A DNA stretch of 64,000 nucleotides from Brachionus plicatilis (GCA_010279815.1 QEOQ01000226.1:2783045-2847044), one strand, 5' to 3'; positions 22,483-34,419 are shown, numbered from the stretch's first letter. Made by a program: numbers and translations. The notes: a model not told the origin generated them from the sequence alone.

Positions 22483-22866
22483 AATTAAAGGTGGTGAAAT
22501 TTCCAAATTCTATTTAACTATTTTCCAAAGATTTTTTCTAACTGTTGGATAAAAAAAAAATCAAAACTTTTATAGGCTTTAAAAAAATTTATTAACAATC
22601 GTATTCAAATTAATACTATGTAATATTCTGTTTAACGATAGTCTGCTTATTTTTCAATTAAATTAAAAAAAAATATTTATATATAAATCCAAAAAATAAA
22701 AAAACCAAAATTCAATAATTTGATGACAAAAATTTAACATTTTCAAATATATCAATTTGGCACTCAACTAAAGAGAGCAAATTGAGCCAAGTGCTGATCT
22801 GATCTACAAAATTGATTTTAACTTCTTATCTCTAAGTAAAAATTACGGCCGCAAACAAATCTTGGA

Positions 22867-24303
22867 CTAAATAAGAGGAATCTGATTGTCTACTTCATCG
22901 TCAACATCCTCGCTATTCGCATACTTCTTAATTGTCGACTTAATATTTGCCTTAAACTTGGAGCTTTTTTTTTCACCAACTTGCGCAGCCTCATTGTCCG
23001 CACTTGTTTCCTCAGATGAATAGTAATTTTCGTTGCTGGACAAGTAGTCATCATTGTCCGAATCGTTGGCACTCTGGCCAATTTTTGACTTCTTGGTCTC
23101 TTTGCTTTTTGTTTCAAAACTGTCTCCGGACTGAATTTTGGTGCTTCGGCGCTTGGTCCTGCTCAGCCTTGTTCCACTCAAATCATCCAAATCGTGTTCG
23201 CCCGGACCCGGTGATATAGCCCGGTGGACCCGATCCCTCAGCATATTGGTGCCATTTCCAAATTTGTCTATAAAATTGTAAATAAACTCTCTGGACTTTT
23301 CCTCCCAATGTCTTAGAAAAACTTTTGTCTCTTCTTGGTACTTGTTCACTCTTTCTTTGAAAATATCCAAATTGTTCTGCAGCTTGATGCTTTTTTCCTT
23401 GAAAAATCCCACATTTAACTCGTGGGCCGAGTAGCCACGGCCCAGGTTGCGTCTCACATAGACGTCATAGTCTCTGACCATCCGGCAGATGATGTCCGAT
23501 GTGGATATGCCATCGGTGCGCTGGGTGGCAAGGAATTTGCCCCTTTTTTTCAAAGGTGCATAGATGTCGTCATCGTTGCCTGCCGAATACGGCAAGTCGT
23601 CGTGAGCCACCAGGTCAATTTTGTGCTTGGTCATGAAATCATCCGTGATGGCCCACGGCGCGTCCGTGATCACCTCATCCACATAGCGGCAGTGACGCAG
23701 CGACTCGTAGCGCTCCATTTCGTTCATGACTGTGCGCCCCTTCTTGCTATGGGTCAGCTTGTCATTGCAGACGCCCACTATCAGATAGGTGTTTGGACAC
23801 AGGTTTTTGGCTTGCATCAACTGACGAGCGTGCCCTCCGTGGAACAAGTCGTAGATGCCGTCAGCATACACTCGCACCTTGCGTGCAGCTAGACCAGCTT
23901 TGGCATCGTCCACCGTGATATTTATGCTGTAGTCACACGCTGCTCTCTCATCCACCGCTTTTTGCTCGAAGTGGAATGGAACTGGAGCCACTGAGTACTA
24001 AAAANNNNNNNNNNNNNNNNNNNNNNNNNATTTTAATTTTTTTTCCATTTTATTAAAAAATATTTTTAATAAAATTACATTTAAATTTAATTGATCAAAA
24101 CAACTGGAGTATTCTGTGCATCTGGTTCTGGATAGTTCTTCGTCATCTTCGCTTTGGTCAGTGTTTCTGCTTTCGTTCAAACTTTGGTTCAAACTTTGGT
24201 TCAAACTTTGGTTCAGGCTTTCATCATTTTCTCTGGTTTCGGTTTCACTGGTGGCTTTTTTCAAAAGCCTCGCAGACTGTCTTGTACCTACAGCACTACT
24301 CAT
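22867..24303 (-). CDS. PCYT1A: Choline-phosphate cytidylyltransferase
   Basis: Catalyses CTP + phosphocholine to CDP-choline, the rate-limiting step of phosphatidylcholine synthesis. The main exon (about 23997-22867) shows the nucleotidyltransferase core [20 protein letters not shown], whose HGGH box binds CTP. It continues with the YLIVGVC strand and the [12 protein letters not shown] box (RTEGISTS in vertebrates, here with a conservative E-to-D change). The lysine/glutamate-rich amphipathic membrane-binding helix follows ([10 protein letters not shown], then the ISPGPGE junction), and then a Ser/Lys/Asp-rich tail. No ATG opens this exon, so translation should begin in the upstream exon at 24303 ([20 protein letters not shown]). 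A GTAATT donor at 24078 and a TTTTTAG acceptor at 23998 join phase 0 as [12 protein letters not shown], giving about 451 residues. A second pair (24104 / 23991) would also keep frame. Confidence 0.9.
24005..24029. other. Assembly gap (25 N) inside the cytidylyltransferase intron
   Basis: 25 undetermined bases between the two coding exons. The real intron length is therefore uncertain. Confidence 0.95.
24174..24215. repeat. 12-bp coding tandem repeat
   Basis: About three and a half copies of GTTCAAACTTTG lie in the first cytidylyltransferase exon and encode [17 protein letters not shown] on the minus strand. This is likely to vary in length between individuals. Confidence 0.85.
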
Positions 24304-27300
24304 ATTAATTTTCTAAATAGCAAAAGTTTAAACAAAATATTATTTTTATATAGTTGAAATTATGTTTTTTCTGTGAATTGAATACGTCAAAATGACACGT
24401 CTCATTAATGACAAAGTTAAAAGAAAAATGGTATGATTTTAAAATGTGAACAGTCTAGGCAAAAAGCTGATAAGACAATGGCAAGAATGAGCAAGATTTT
24501 TGAAAAAGTGGCATGCAGAAATTTTGTTGGCCACTAATCACCAAGTTAAGTTTTAATTTTTGTGAAAAAAATAAATTTGCTTAAATTTTGCAGCTTTGGA
24601 TGCATTCGGATAGCAAATTCGAGCGCATAATGAAGCCAAATTAAAGTGTCTTTTAGAAAAAAATAAAAAACTCATCTCGAAATTTGTTGAGATTAGATTA
24701 AAAATGTTTTCTAATACAAACTAGCTACATTTTTATCTCAAATTTGCCAATGAGTGTATGCTCAATAACAACTAAAAATTTGATAATAATAAACTAGATA
24801 AAAAAATTTTTTCTGATTCGAAAATTAAAAATAAATAGATTAAACAACTACTTGCAGTAATATTTCGAAATATTTAAGAGTCATTTTTTTCATAAGAAAA
24901 AGTTTATTCATCATTTCTTGCAGGAGATTTCCCACTTTAAAAAAATTAAAATTTAAAAAAAATAATTTAGCAATAACCTAAATACTCTGACCCATAGAGA
25001 AGCCAAACTGAATACTCTTAAATTATCTTATTTTTTCCACATCGTTAAAATTAAATATTCTTTAGATACTTTTATTATTATTTCTTTGTATTGACTCACA
25101 CCGCATTCAACCATAAATTAAAATTCATAATCTACGAATATAACATTCGCTTCAGCTTTCTTAGAAATAATTAAATTTCACCAGAGAAAATATTAAATTA
25201 CAAAGATTATGAGTAAAATCTAATTTTAGCTTAGAGACAAAATCAAAAAAGTGTATCATTAGTTTTCTAATCTTGGTTAAAGATTCAAGCATTTGAAAAT
25301 AAAATTACTTTAAAATTAGCTTTTTAAAAACAAGAATAGAATTTAAAATGGCGACCTAGAACAAAGTCTATCTAGGTACAAGGGTTTTTTTATTATCTTT
25401 TTTAAATAATTTATTAAAATTTAAGTGAATTTATATCTGAGACAAAAATTAGTTAAAATAGTTTGATTTTGTGAAATTTAAATGAATAAAAACAATTGAC
25501 AAATTTTTACTTTATTTCAATTTTTATGCAGAATTTAAATTCTATTTAGCAATGAAAATGATTTTTCTCTTTCCAAAAAGGTAAAATTTGGCTAATTCTT
25601 TATTCTTTTGATTTTTGATAAAAATTTTAATTATTTAAATAATTTCTTAAAAAATTCATTAAAAAAAATTGTAATCTATTTAAAATGTTTTAAAAAATGC
25701 TTCAATCAAGTCTTTTCTCGCTCTTTTTGCTTCTAAAGTCGTCAAATGAAATAAGAAAAAAAAAAAAACAAAGAAATAAGAATTTAATAAAAAATTGGAT
25801 TTAATATTGTTTTTTGAATATTCAAATAATTAAATTTTAAAAATTCCTTAAATTTATTAAATTAATACTTAAACTTAAAAATTATTTATTTTGGAAAATT
25901 TTCGTACTTTTTTCGAGTCTAGTATTTATTGAAAATTGATTTTTTACTAAAAAATTTAAAGAATAAAATTATAATTAAATTGAAAATAATTATAAAAAAA
26001 ATAATTATAATTCAAACTGCGGTCTAAATTCAAATGCTGTTTACGCCAAATCTGATTGAAATTAGAAATCTTAAGTTTTTTGTATTCTTTTATAATGAAG
26101 CAGTAATATAATTTAAACTTGACTTATATCCCTGCATGAATTATGATATTGTTTAGGTTTTTTAATATTAAGAAAATGTTAAATATTTGATAAACTCTTC
26201 CCAATAGTATTTTTGGCATGATGATTTGCAAAGATGGTTCATGAGGGCGTAAAGCAGATATTTTAAAAAAATCACAAATCAGACGACAAAAAGGATTGAT
26301 TCTAACAATCAATAATATTTTAATTAAAACATACTCAAGTGATTTACTTATATTATGGAAAAAAATATTTAATCATATAATTTTTTTTAATTAAAATTTA
26401 ATAATAACTATCACGTTCATTTAATTGACATTAGGGCATAATTTAGCATGATTGATTAAAAATATAATATTAAATGAATAAAAAAACAGATCATTCATTT
26501 TGTGATGGAGCTCATTTTGATTATTTATTAAACACAAGTTTTTTAAAGATATATTTGTTAAAATTATATTAAAATCCAAATCATATAAAAATTTACTACT
26601 TTTATCAAAAGTATATTATATTTTAAATAATTTGAAAATAAAGATTAAATCTAAAAATTTTCAAAAAGACATATTACAATTGGAAAAATTTAACAACAGA
26701 GACTGTCACATCTAGAAGCAAAACCTCTTCAAGAAAAGAGTAGACGATTCAGGCGCCTTTAAAGTGGGAAGGATTAGCAACTAGGACAGGAATGGATCAT
26801 ACCACCAGATCGGATTAAAAAAAAGAAAAAAAAGGAAATAAAAAGAAATTGAGTTACCTTGGGATCTATATGAAGCTTGATTTAGCTGGTTATTATTATT
26901 ATTTATTTCAATGAACGCCTTGAAGGCGATGTAAAAAAAAAATAAAAAGTAATAACTAAGACAAAGTTTAAGTGTTTTCTAAAAAATTGAATGAAATATC
27001 TAATTTTAATTTGAAATTTGAAATGTTAATTTTTTTAATTTTAATAATTATTATTCATTTTGTGCTCTATTTTTTTATTTTTAAATAAAAGAGAATCTAT
27101 TTTATTATGATTTGAGGAGTAGTTCTAGGATTTTTGTGTTTTTCTTAGCTGGTTAATCGGGTTAATTTGCTTGATTGGATCAGTTTGAGGATCTAACGAG
27201 TAGATAAGAAAAGAATAAAAAAAAAAGATTGATTTGAAATTTAAATTTTAAAAAATCAAAATGCAATGGTGATCTAGTATATGAATGGTTTGTAAAAAAA

Positions 27301-28859
27301 AACATTATTGAAGCACGAATAACTTTTGGCCTCCTGTTGTAGCTTATTATTATCATTATTATTATTAGAGAAAAATGTAAGATAAACTCTAAAAAAACTC
27401 CGCAAATTTTTCTAAAATTTCTTTAAATAAAAATCTTTTAAATTTAGTTGACTGGGAGTTAAAAAAATTAACCATACAACAACTATACTATGAAGAGAAT
27501 TATTATAAACAAAATGAATAACTAACTAAAAAAATAAAAAATAAAAAATTGAAATAGTTAACAAGCTCTGACAAAAATATTTGCTATTTGACGATAGAAT
27601 TCATTTGATTTCGATTGAATTAAATTTTTATCAAATTTTTGAAGAAAATTTTTCATTTAATTTTTTATAATATGTTTTTTTGCTGCATAATTGTTGCATT
27701 AATTTTTTGTCCGTTTAATATGATCCACCATAAAAATATTTGATGAAAAAAAAATATTCTGTTAAGTAAATTTTTATTTGCTGTAAAAAAATATTTTTGC
27801 TGATAAAAATTAAATTTTGATAGAATAATTATTTTCTTGATGATAATTTTGGGTATAATTTTAATGCTAAATTAATATTTATTTGATGATGAAAATATTA
27901 TAACTTAAAAAATATTAGGAGATATTTTTTTGTAATAAGATAAATAGATAACTCAAAATTGAATTTTTTTAGAAGTTAGATAATTGATTTTTGAAAAAGA
28001 AATTTATTAAAAATGTATTTGTTTTTTGATTTTTGACAATTCAACTTCAAATGTGTTTTAATCAGCTAAAAACAGTTTTATTATAATTTTTCAAAAATTA
28101 GAAACTGAAACTTGCCTTTTTTAATTTACTTGTGTAACAAAAAATTAAGATTAATTTAAATATTTTTTATTTTTCAAAAAATTGATTGTCCAACGACGTG
28201 CTCTGGTGCATCAGCAAAAGATAAAAATTTACTAAAAAGCATATAGAAATATATTTACAAAATTCTAAAATTAAAATAAACTTTATTTAAATATGATAAA
28301 TATTTTTTAAAAAAAACAAGAGTAATAATAGATTTTAATTTAATTAATTTTACAATTACATGATGAATGTTGACAACAATTTCAAAAGAAGATATTTAAA
28401 GTGAAAACATTATTTTTTTTAAGATATTTTCTCTCATAGTAAAATGAAAATACTAATTTTCTATTTAAAAATATTTTACTTAATACCACTATTTTTTAAA
28501 TAATTTGTTTCAATTATTAATATTTTTTACATGTTTTTTTTTCTATCTTTATTACTAGCAATTCGCACTAGATTTTGATAATGGCGATTTAAACTCAAAA
28601 AAATGCTATGCAAAATTAAGACAAAAGTTTATCTGACAGGTAAATGTATGTCCGTTTTTATGAAAAGAAAATGTTAATTATAAATAAAAAAAAATAGGAT
28701 AAAAATTAATTTCTAAATTTACATTCATACATTGACCATTTTTATTACCTTTATTGTTCTATATTTTCAAATAATTTCTACCTGTAAATATTGATAGTAA
28801 ATCAAAAATAATTTCAATTTAAAAACTTTCATTCTCAAATTGTCCGTCTTACCATAATC
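24304..28859. other. Long non-coding stretch
   Basis: AT-rich. The first 200 bp should contain the cytidylyltransferase promoter. Near 26700-26940 there is a GC-richer block ending in ATT repeats and CGCCTTGAAGGCG, and near 27330-27370 another ATT-repeat tail. Both look like 3' ends of old LINEs. No gene was found. Confidence 0.4.
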
Positions 28860-29408
28860 ATGTTAAATTATTTTCGAGACATTGTCCAAAGACGGCAATT
28901 GACCATATCTTTTCTTTTAGTATTCATCTCATTGTTCTGTTTCACTGAAGGTAATTTACTATCACATAAATCTAAAAAAATCTAAATAAACCTTTTTTTT
29001 CCTAGTTTTTTCAATTAAATGTTATCAATGCAAAGAACCTGATCCGAGATGCCGTGATCCCTTTCAAAATGACACAGCTTTTTTTAAACCATGTCCGGCA
29101 AACGCCACCAAGTGCCGAAAATATAAATGGGAGAGTAAGTAAAAAAATATATTTTGATTTTTTTAATTATTTTATTTTAAGTCGGTGATGGAAAAACTTA
29201 TTTCGAGAGGGGATGTGCAGTGCATGGTGAAGTGAGTCGGAGAGAAGGCCGAAATTGCATTGAACGGGTCGGAACTTATAAAACCAGAATGTGGTATTGT
29301 ATTTGCGACAATAAAGATGGATGCAATTCAGCAATAAGAGCAAAAGCATCTCTGTCAATTGTTAGTATATTATTTACCACGGGTTTTCTAATCTACTTAA
29401 AAATATGA
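28860..29408 (+). CDS. Ly6/quiver-like (three-finger) GPI-anchor candidate, 3 exons
   Basis: Exons 28860-28950, 29006-29134 and 29182-29408 (introns 55 and 47 bp, GTAATT and GTAAGT donors, TTTCCTAG and TTTTAAG acceptors) join in phase to a 148-residue protein. A signal peptide (LTISFLLVFISLFCFTEVFS) precedes the mature start IKCYQCKEPDPRCRDPF, the usual opening of Ly6/uPAR and quiver/sleepless domains. About ten cysteines follow, ending in WYCICDNKDGCNSA, where the CxC...CN motif closes the domain. A hydrophobic C-terminus (SLSIVSILFTTGFLIYLKI) fits a GPI-attachment signal. Family members sit on the outer cell surface, and insect quiver modulates channels and receptors. The specific role here is unknown. 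Confidence 0.85.
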
Positions 29409-30011
29409 GAAAAAAAAATAATCACTAAATGCATTTAATTTTTTAGAATTTATTTGAGATTAATTTTTTATAGAATTTATTTTAAATCTTGTAAATTTAA
29501 TAAAATTTTTTTACACTTTTCATAATTGACTTTTATTTGAACGAAATACTTGGAGAAATCGATTTTTGATAGAACTATTTAACACTTAATTTCTTAGTAG
29601 AATTCCGATACTTGGTTAGAAGAAAAATTGGACTCAAAACCTTTTGTTTTTTTTGCTTTTAGCCATCTTTAAATATTTATTCAAAAATAATAAATAAGAA
29701 TTTTTTTTATCTAGTTTTTTTTTTTTTTTATAATAATCAAAATTTGTATATCATTAAAAATACTTAATCATTCAGACTAATTGTAATAAAAAATAGCCAT
29801 AGGCAAATTTAATAGAGAAATAAGAAATATAATTTTATTCATCAAAAAAATTGTTTTCTTAAAAGTCTAATTTTGAGAGCAGGAAATTTTAAGAAATTAA
29901 TTATAATAGAATATCAAATTTGTTTTATTTAAATCTTATATTTAAGGGAGTAATTTTTATTTAAATACCATCATTATTTTTTATTTAGTAAGTATATCGT
30001 TTTCTAGCTAA
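29409..30011. other. Non-coding stretch
   Basis: AT-rich 3' flank of the Ly6-like gene (3' UTR expected at the start). I see nothing else. Confidence 0.4.
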
Positions 30012-30019
30012 ATCTTTTA

Positions 30020-30167
30020 CACAGTTGTTTAAAAGTCCCATATTAAAGTCCAAATCCGGACTTTTATTTAAAAAAAATTAAAATATTCGACTTGGACTTA
30101 AAAAAAAATAGAAAAAAAAGTCTGGGCTTCGACTTGACTTGAGACCTGTGACTTTTGAACAACTCGG
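30020..30167. mobile_element. hAT-type MITE copy 6 (148 bp)
   Basis: It starts CACAGTTGTTTAAAAGTCCC and ends with GACTTTTGAACAACTCGG in slightly mutated form. The exact 8-bp duplication ATCTTTTA flanks it at 30012-30019 and 30168-30175. The interior has GTCCAAATCCGGAC and CGACTTGACTTGAGAC. Confidence 0.85.
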
Positions 30168-30175
30168 ATCTTTTA

Positions 30176-32571
30176 AAATAACCAAACTAACAAAACGTGT
30201 TTTTTTTTGATACAATAATGAAAAAAAAATATAATCACTGATTTATTATAGTTTTTTAATATCGTCATTTATTTTAGATTCTTTATAATTTATTTTTTTA
30301 TTTTATTGAAGTAGAGTATTTTTTTTAGATTAAAGCTTTTAAAATAATAACCTTTTTTTTTAAATTCCGACTTTAAAATTAAATTTAAATTTCAAATAGT
30401 TTAAGATTGTGATTCCAGATAAAGAAATGTTTGAAAAAGGGTCTCATATCTCAGCATAATAAAATTAGAATAAAATATTATTTATGTTAGAAGGACTCAT
30501 TTTTTTAAAGATGATTTCGTGTTAGATGTTATTAAATTATTTTTTAGAAATTTTTTAAGACATATTAGCTCTAAGTTAAATTTTGACATTTTGACAAATC
30601 AATTCTAAGTTATCTTTAAAAAATAATTTTTTTTAATTCATATTAGAATTCATTTATGTTTAGAAAAATGATGATTTAATATTTCACTGTGTTTCATTAT
30701 CAATTGGAAATTTTTTGATAAATTAAGTTTTAAAAACAAACATTAATTTATCAATTTTGTCGATGCTTCGGTTGCAGCTGAATTGTTAATTTTAATAAAA
30801 TAAACAAAGTTGTAGACTAACTAAAAAATTTAAAATTTTAGAATTTAAAAGCAACTCAAAAATTTTTTTTTAATAAATAAATATAGGATAAACGTGTTGG
30901 ATGAATATTTTCAGTCATGTTGGTTTAAAATCAATATAAGTACATTATTACATACTGATTCATGCTTTTTTTCATAATCATTTAATTTTTTTTTTTATAT
31001 TTTATTCATTCTATTTTATGTGATTTGATTTTTTAATCGTTTAAAATATATGAGGAGTTAAATCGCATGTAAATAAATCAATGAATATTAATTTTTCTTT
31101 TTTAAAGTTTTTCGTGGCATTTTTGTATTAAATTTCATTTTTGGAAGTGTTTTTTTGACTTTGAGACAGAATTCGATATTTTTTTTAAATCTAAGTTTAA
31201 AAACTTGCTGTCAAAAGCAAAAGCAAAAATGGCGTACTGTTTTGATGATTAGATTGAAAATTTTTAATTTAAGGATTGTTTAAAAGCTTAATTAAACTGA
31301 ATGACAATTTATAAACTAAAATGGTTCACTGTTTTTTTTAGCAGTAGTTCAGACTCTTCTTAAAGCGGTTCTTTGATACTGCTGAATTACTTCAGATTGA
31401 AGAAAATTCTAAGATTTTTAAAATAAAAGTGAATTGCGATTAAATTTTTTTATTTAGAAAAAATAATTATTTGAGCTATTTTAAATAAATCTTTTATAAA
31501 AAGGATAACATAAGAAGAAATGTTTTACAGTTTAATGGCTTAAATTTTAAGATAGGTCATAAATCCTATAAAAAACACATTTTTTAAATACTTCAACTTG
31601 AATTTAAATTAAAGAGATGATATTTTATTTTATCTTGAGATTGACAATAATTAAAATTCAGTTGATAATCATGTTTTTTTTATATTATAGGGTAAAAAAG
31701 TAGAATTTAAAATACATTATAAAATTTTTTAATCCGAAAAAAAATTTCGTTTTAATAATAATTACAATTATGGTTTTTATGACATGTATGATCAAATTGT
31801 ATAATCATGATCAATCATATTCACTAGACCAAGGTCTTTGAGAATTTTATTTATTTAGAAACAAAAAAACGCGTAAAAAAATCATTTTGTGCATTTGACG
31901 GAAATAAATTTTAATTGACTTTCTTTTTCTTAACGTCAAATTATGAATAATCCTATGTAATGCGTAATTATTAAAATTAAAATGATTTTTGAATTTTGCT
32001 ACAATTTTATTTATTAAGTTGTTGTTTACAACTTGCTTAATTTGGTAAAATTTGAACATATTGGAATTTATTTACTTTTTCCTATTTGAGAAAAAATACA
32101 AAATTAGCTTAATTTTATATTATATGAATCTTTGGTAATTTTCAGTAAAAAATTAAAAAATTAAAGTCAAGATTGGTTTAAAAAATTTTTTGAAAGGAAC
32201 TTGTCAATTGCTTATTTTTAAATTTTCTAGAAAAATGAGGGTCTAATAAAATGCTACATTTTGTTAATTTAATATTTAGTGTAAACTTTTTATCTAGCAG
32301 TTAATTAATTTTATAAAATACATTTCAAATAATAATAGAAAGATTTTAAATTAATAAAAAAAACAACTATAAAAGTTATGTAAAAATAAATCTTGCCATA
32401 ATTTACAGAAACAAAAAAACTTTATTTTTCAATTTTTTTGTTTAAAATTTTGTGAAAAAAAATGGATTTTTTAATGCTTTTAATATGCAAAATGTAACGA
32501 TTTTTTCTAAAAAAAGTAAAAATTCTTAAGATAATTGTAATTGTAATTGAAAATGGTGGCGAATTGTTTAA
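30176..32571. other. Non-coding stretch
   Basis: About 2.4 kb of AT-rich DNA. Short open frames have biased low-complexity translations. I see no supported feature. Confidence 0.4.
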
Positions 32572-32984
32572 TACAGTGAATTCTCGATTATAACGATTAA
32601 AAAAAATTGATTATCGAGACTCGAGTCTCGATAATCATATTCTTGTAATTGATCATGAGGAACTAATCCTGCAATCATTCGATTTGCTCTATTAGGAGTT
32701 TGTTGATATTCGCCTTTAATAGTATCAATAGCTAATTTAGTTATATCTTCAAGTTCAAATTGAAAATATCGTTCAATTCTGGGATCTTCCCATAAATTTT
32801 GTATAGCTTCTTTGTTAGATGATCTAATTATTTGTATCATTAAATCAACCATTACGGAATTACGTAAAAAATCTATACTCTGACTAGGATCAGCTTGAAA
32901 TCTTTTATATAATTTATCTATATAAGCATCAACAAGCCTAGAATAAATATCCCAGCCTCTTCTTTTAAAATTATCTATGTCCAT
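32568..32984 (-). CDS. Unrecognised ORF downstream of Rep
   Basis: 138 codons, starting ATG at 32984, 14 nt before the Rep frame ends. Overlap of this kind is typical of compact viral or element genomes. The predicted protein is helical and charged (FKRRGWDIYSRLVDAYIDKL; LWEDPRIERYFQFELEDITK), has no membrane segment, and matches no family I know. Its natural C-terminus is doubtful. From about DYRDSSLDNQF onward the frame runs through the palindrome and terminal repeat, and its stop codon lies outside the element in flanking DNA. It could be a replication accessory protein or a remnant of a structural protein. Neither is supported directly. Confidence 0.5.
   Translation of the reverse strand: MDIDNFKRRGWDIYSRLVDAYIDKLYKRFQADPSQSIDFLRNSVMVDLMIQIIRSSNKEAIQNLWEDPRIERYFQFELEDITKLAIDTIKGEYQQTPNRANRMIAGLVPHDQLQEYDYRDSSLDNQFFLIVIIENSLY
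32608..32637. repeat. 30-bp perfect palindrome inside the left end
   Basis: Centred on CTCGAG and starting TGATTATCGAGACTCGAG, it equals its own reverse complement over 30 bases. The same half-site (GAGTCTCGATAATCGAG) sits next to the right terminal repeat. It could be a binding or nicking site for the element's own protein. Confidence 0.9.
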
Positions 32985-34386
32985 TTTTACAATTTTTAAT
33001 TTCTCTTTTTGTAAAGTTAGTTTTATTTATAGTGCTTGGTCTAAATTTAAACTTTCTTGGACTTGCCTTCTCTTGTTTCACTTGTACCGGCTCTTCATCT
33101 GAAAGATAAAATTCAATGTTTTTCATGATCTCCTCGGTTTCTTTCTTCTTGGTTTCTTCTTCTTCTATCAGATCCAAGTATTTTTCCCATTCAGTTGCCG
33201 ATGCTATCAACTTTGCTGCCTTCTTTTTATACATGTCTAGCCATGGTGTTTTAGTTGCTCCAAACAAATTTGCAAATATCAAGCTATCCATGTCATACAG
33301 ATAAAATCTTCGTTTGAATTCCGGCTTTGCATTTACCAAATTTGAAATTGAATCGAAAGTAAGATTCTCATCTGGGTTAAATGACATAAAAAATCTTTCG
33401 ATTTTAAGTGTCAACCCATCGATTGAAGTTTTATTCTTGGCTAGTCTAATATTTAGCCCAGTACCACTCAATTGTTCTTTAATTGAACACATAGTATTGT
33501 TCAATGTTATTTTCTTTGGCACACTAACCCATTGAATCTCTTCTACAATGATTGTGTCTACTTGGTTTCTAGCAGCATCATCATATTTCAAAATATCTGG
33601 ATTAGTCCATTGCGTTCCAGGCCATGCATGATAATGTCCAAACGATCTTGCTAGAATTTCGCAGGTCGTTGTTTTGTAAGTTCCTGCTCTACCTGAAAAG
33701 ATTACGCAATTTCCAGAATTGCTTGGATGTGCGTTCACTTTAATTCTTATGTCCCTCAAAAAACTTAAGTAAGCTTTGAAAGGGATTAAGTCTTTCAAGT
33801 CGCCAGTTGATAGCGGAGCTTTATTATCTTCTTTAACTCTTTGCTGTTCAGGAGCTTCTAAATGATTTACATATCCTTTGGACAACTTCAATTTGATGGC
33901 ATCCTTCTTCCAGTCCATGGCGTCTGGGTACATCCGTTTGAATTGTGTCATTTCTTCTTTTGTAAATTTATCCGCTTCTTTCATCTTTTGTATGTTGTCC
34001 AATATTTTATTAGTAACAGACTCATACAACACGTTTTCGTTTTCTGTTAATACTGTTATTTTTTGACAGTATTTAACCAAATTGGCAAAATGCTCAGCAT
34101 CATTGATCCAATTATAGTGAATTTTTTGGATAACGTGCTTCTGAGACGGATCTATACCTAATGCTTCTAAAGCATCATTTCGCATGTCCCTAGCAGCTCT
34201 TTTAAAGACCTTAGGTATTCCTAATATGTGGTAATGACGGGGAATCAATACACCATCTTTAGTAGCTCCTACAGGGTCTACAGCTGCAATTCGAACATTG
34301 TCGAAAAATTGATGCCAATTATTATCCTTAATTAAATTTGCATCTATAATGCAGTGCCTAATCTTTTCTGCAGCTTTAAATTGCAA
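32971..34386 (-). CDS. Rep-like protein: HUH endonuclease plus SF3-type helicase
   Basis: The open frame is ~471 codons. An HUH motif (RHYHILGI, histidines 51 and 53) and a tyrosine motif YCQK (106-109) are the metal-binding and DNA-nicking residues expected of Rep proteins; YCxK is the form common in CRESS-DNA virus Reps. A helicase follows: Walker A GRAGTYKTTT (232-241, with Y where the second glycine is usual), Walker B IIVEEI (279-284), motif C-like FFMSFNPDEN (332-341) and an RR pair at 359-360. A basic tail ends the protein. Reps nick an origin hairpin and unwind DNA for rolling-circle replication. No ATG precedes the HUH motif, so the native start and HUH motif I probably lie upstream, in an exon or in the assembly gap. 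The frame is otherwise intact, which argues against an old dead insertion. Parvovirus-type NS1 is a less likely alternative. Confidence 0.65.
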   Translation of the reverse strand: MQFKAAEKIRHCIIDANLIKDNNWHQFFDNVRIAAVDPVGATKDGVLIPRHYHILGIPKVFKRAARDMRNDALEALGIDPSQKHVIQKIHYNWINDAEHFANLVKYCQKITVLTENENVLYESVTNKILDNIQKMKEADKFTKEEMTQFKRMYPDAMDWKKDAIKLKLSKGYVNHLEAPEQQRVKEDNKAPLSTGDLKDLIPFKAYLSFLRDIRIKVNAHPSNSGNCVIFSGRAGTYKTTTCEILARSFGHYHAWPGTQWTNPDILKYDDAARNQVDTIIVEEIQWVSVPKKITLNNTMCSIKEQLSGTGLNIRLAKNKTSIDGLTLKIERFFMSFNPDENLTFDSISNLVNAKPEFKRRFYLYDMDSLIFANLFGATKTPWLDMYKKKAAKLIASATEWEKYLDLIEEEETKKKETEEIMKNIEFYLSDEEPVQVKQEKASPRKFKFRPSTINKTNFTKREIKNCKNGHR

Positions 34387-34419
34387 AATTAACTTAACTT
34401 TTTCTCAGACAAAATATTT

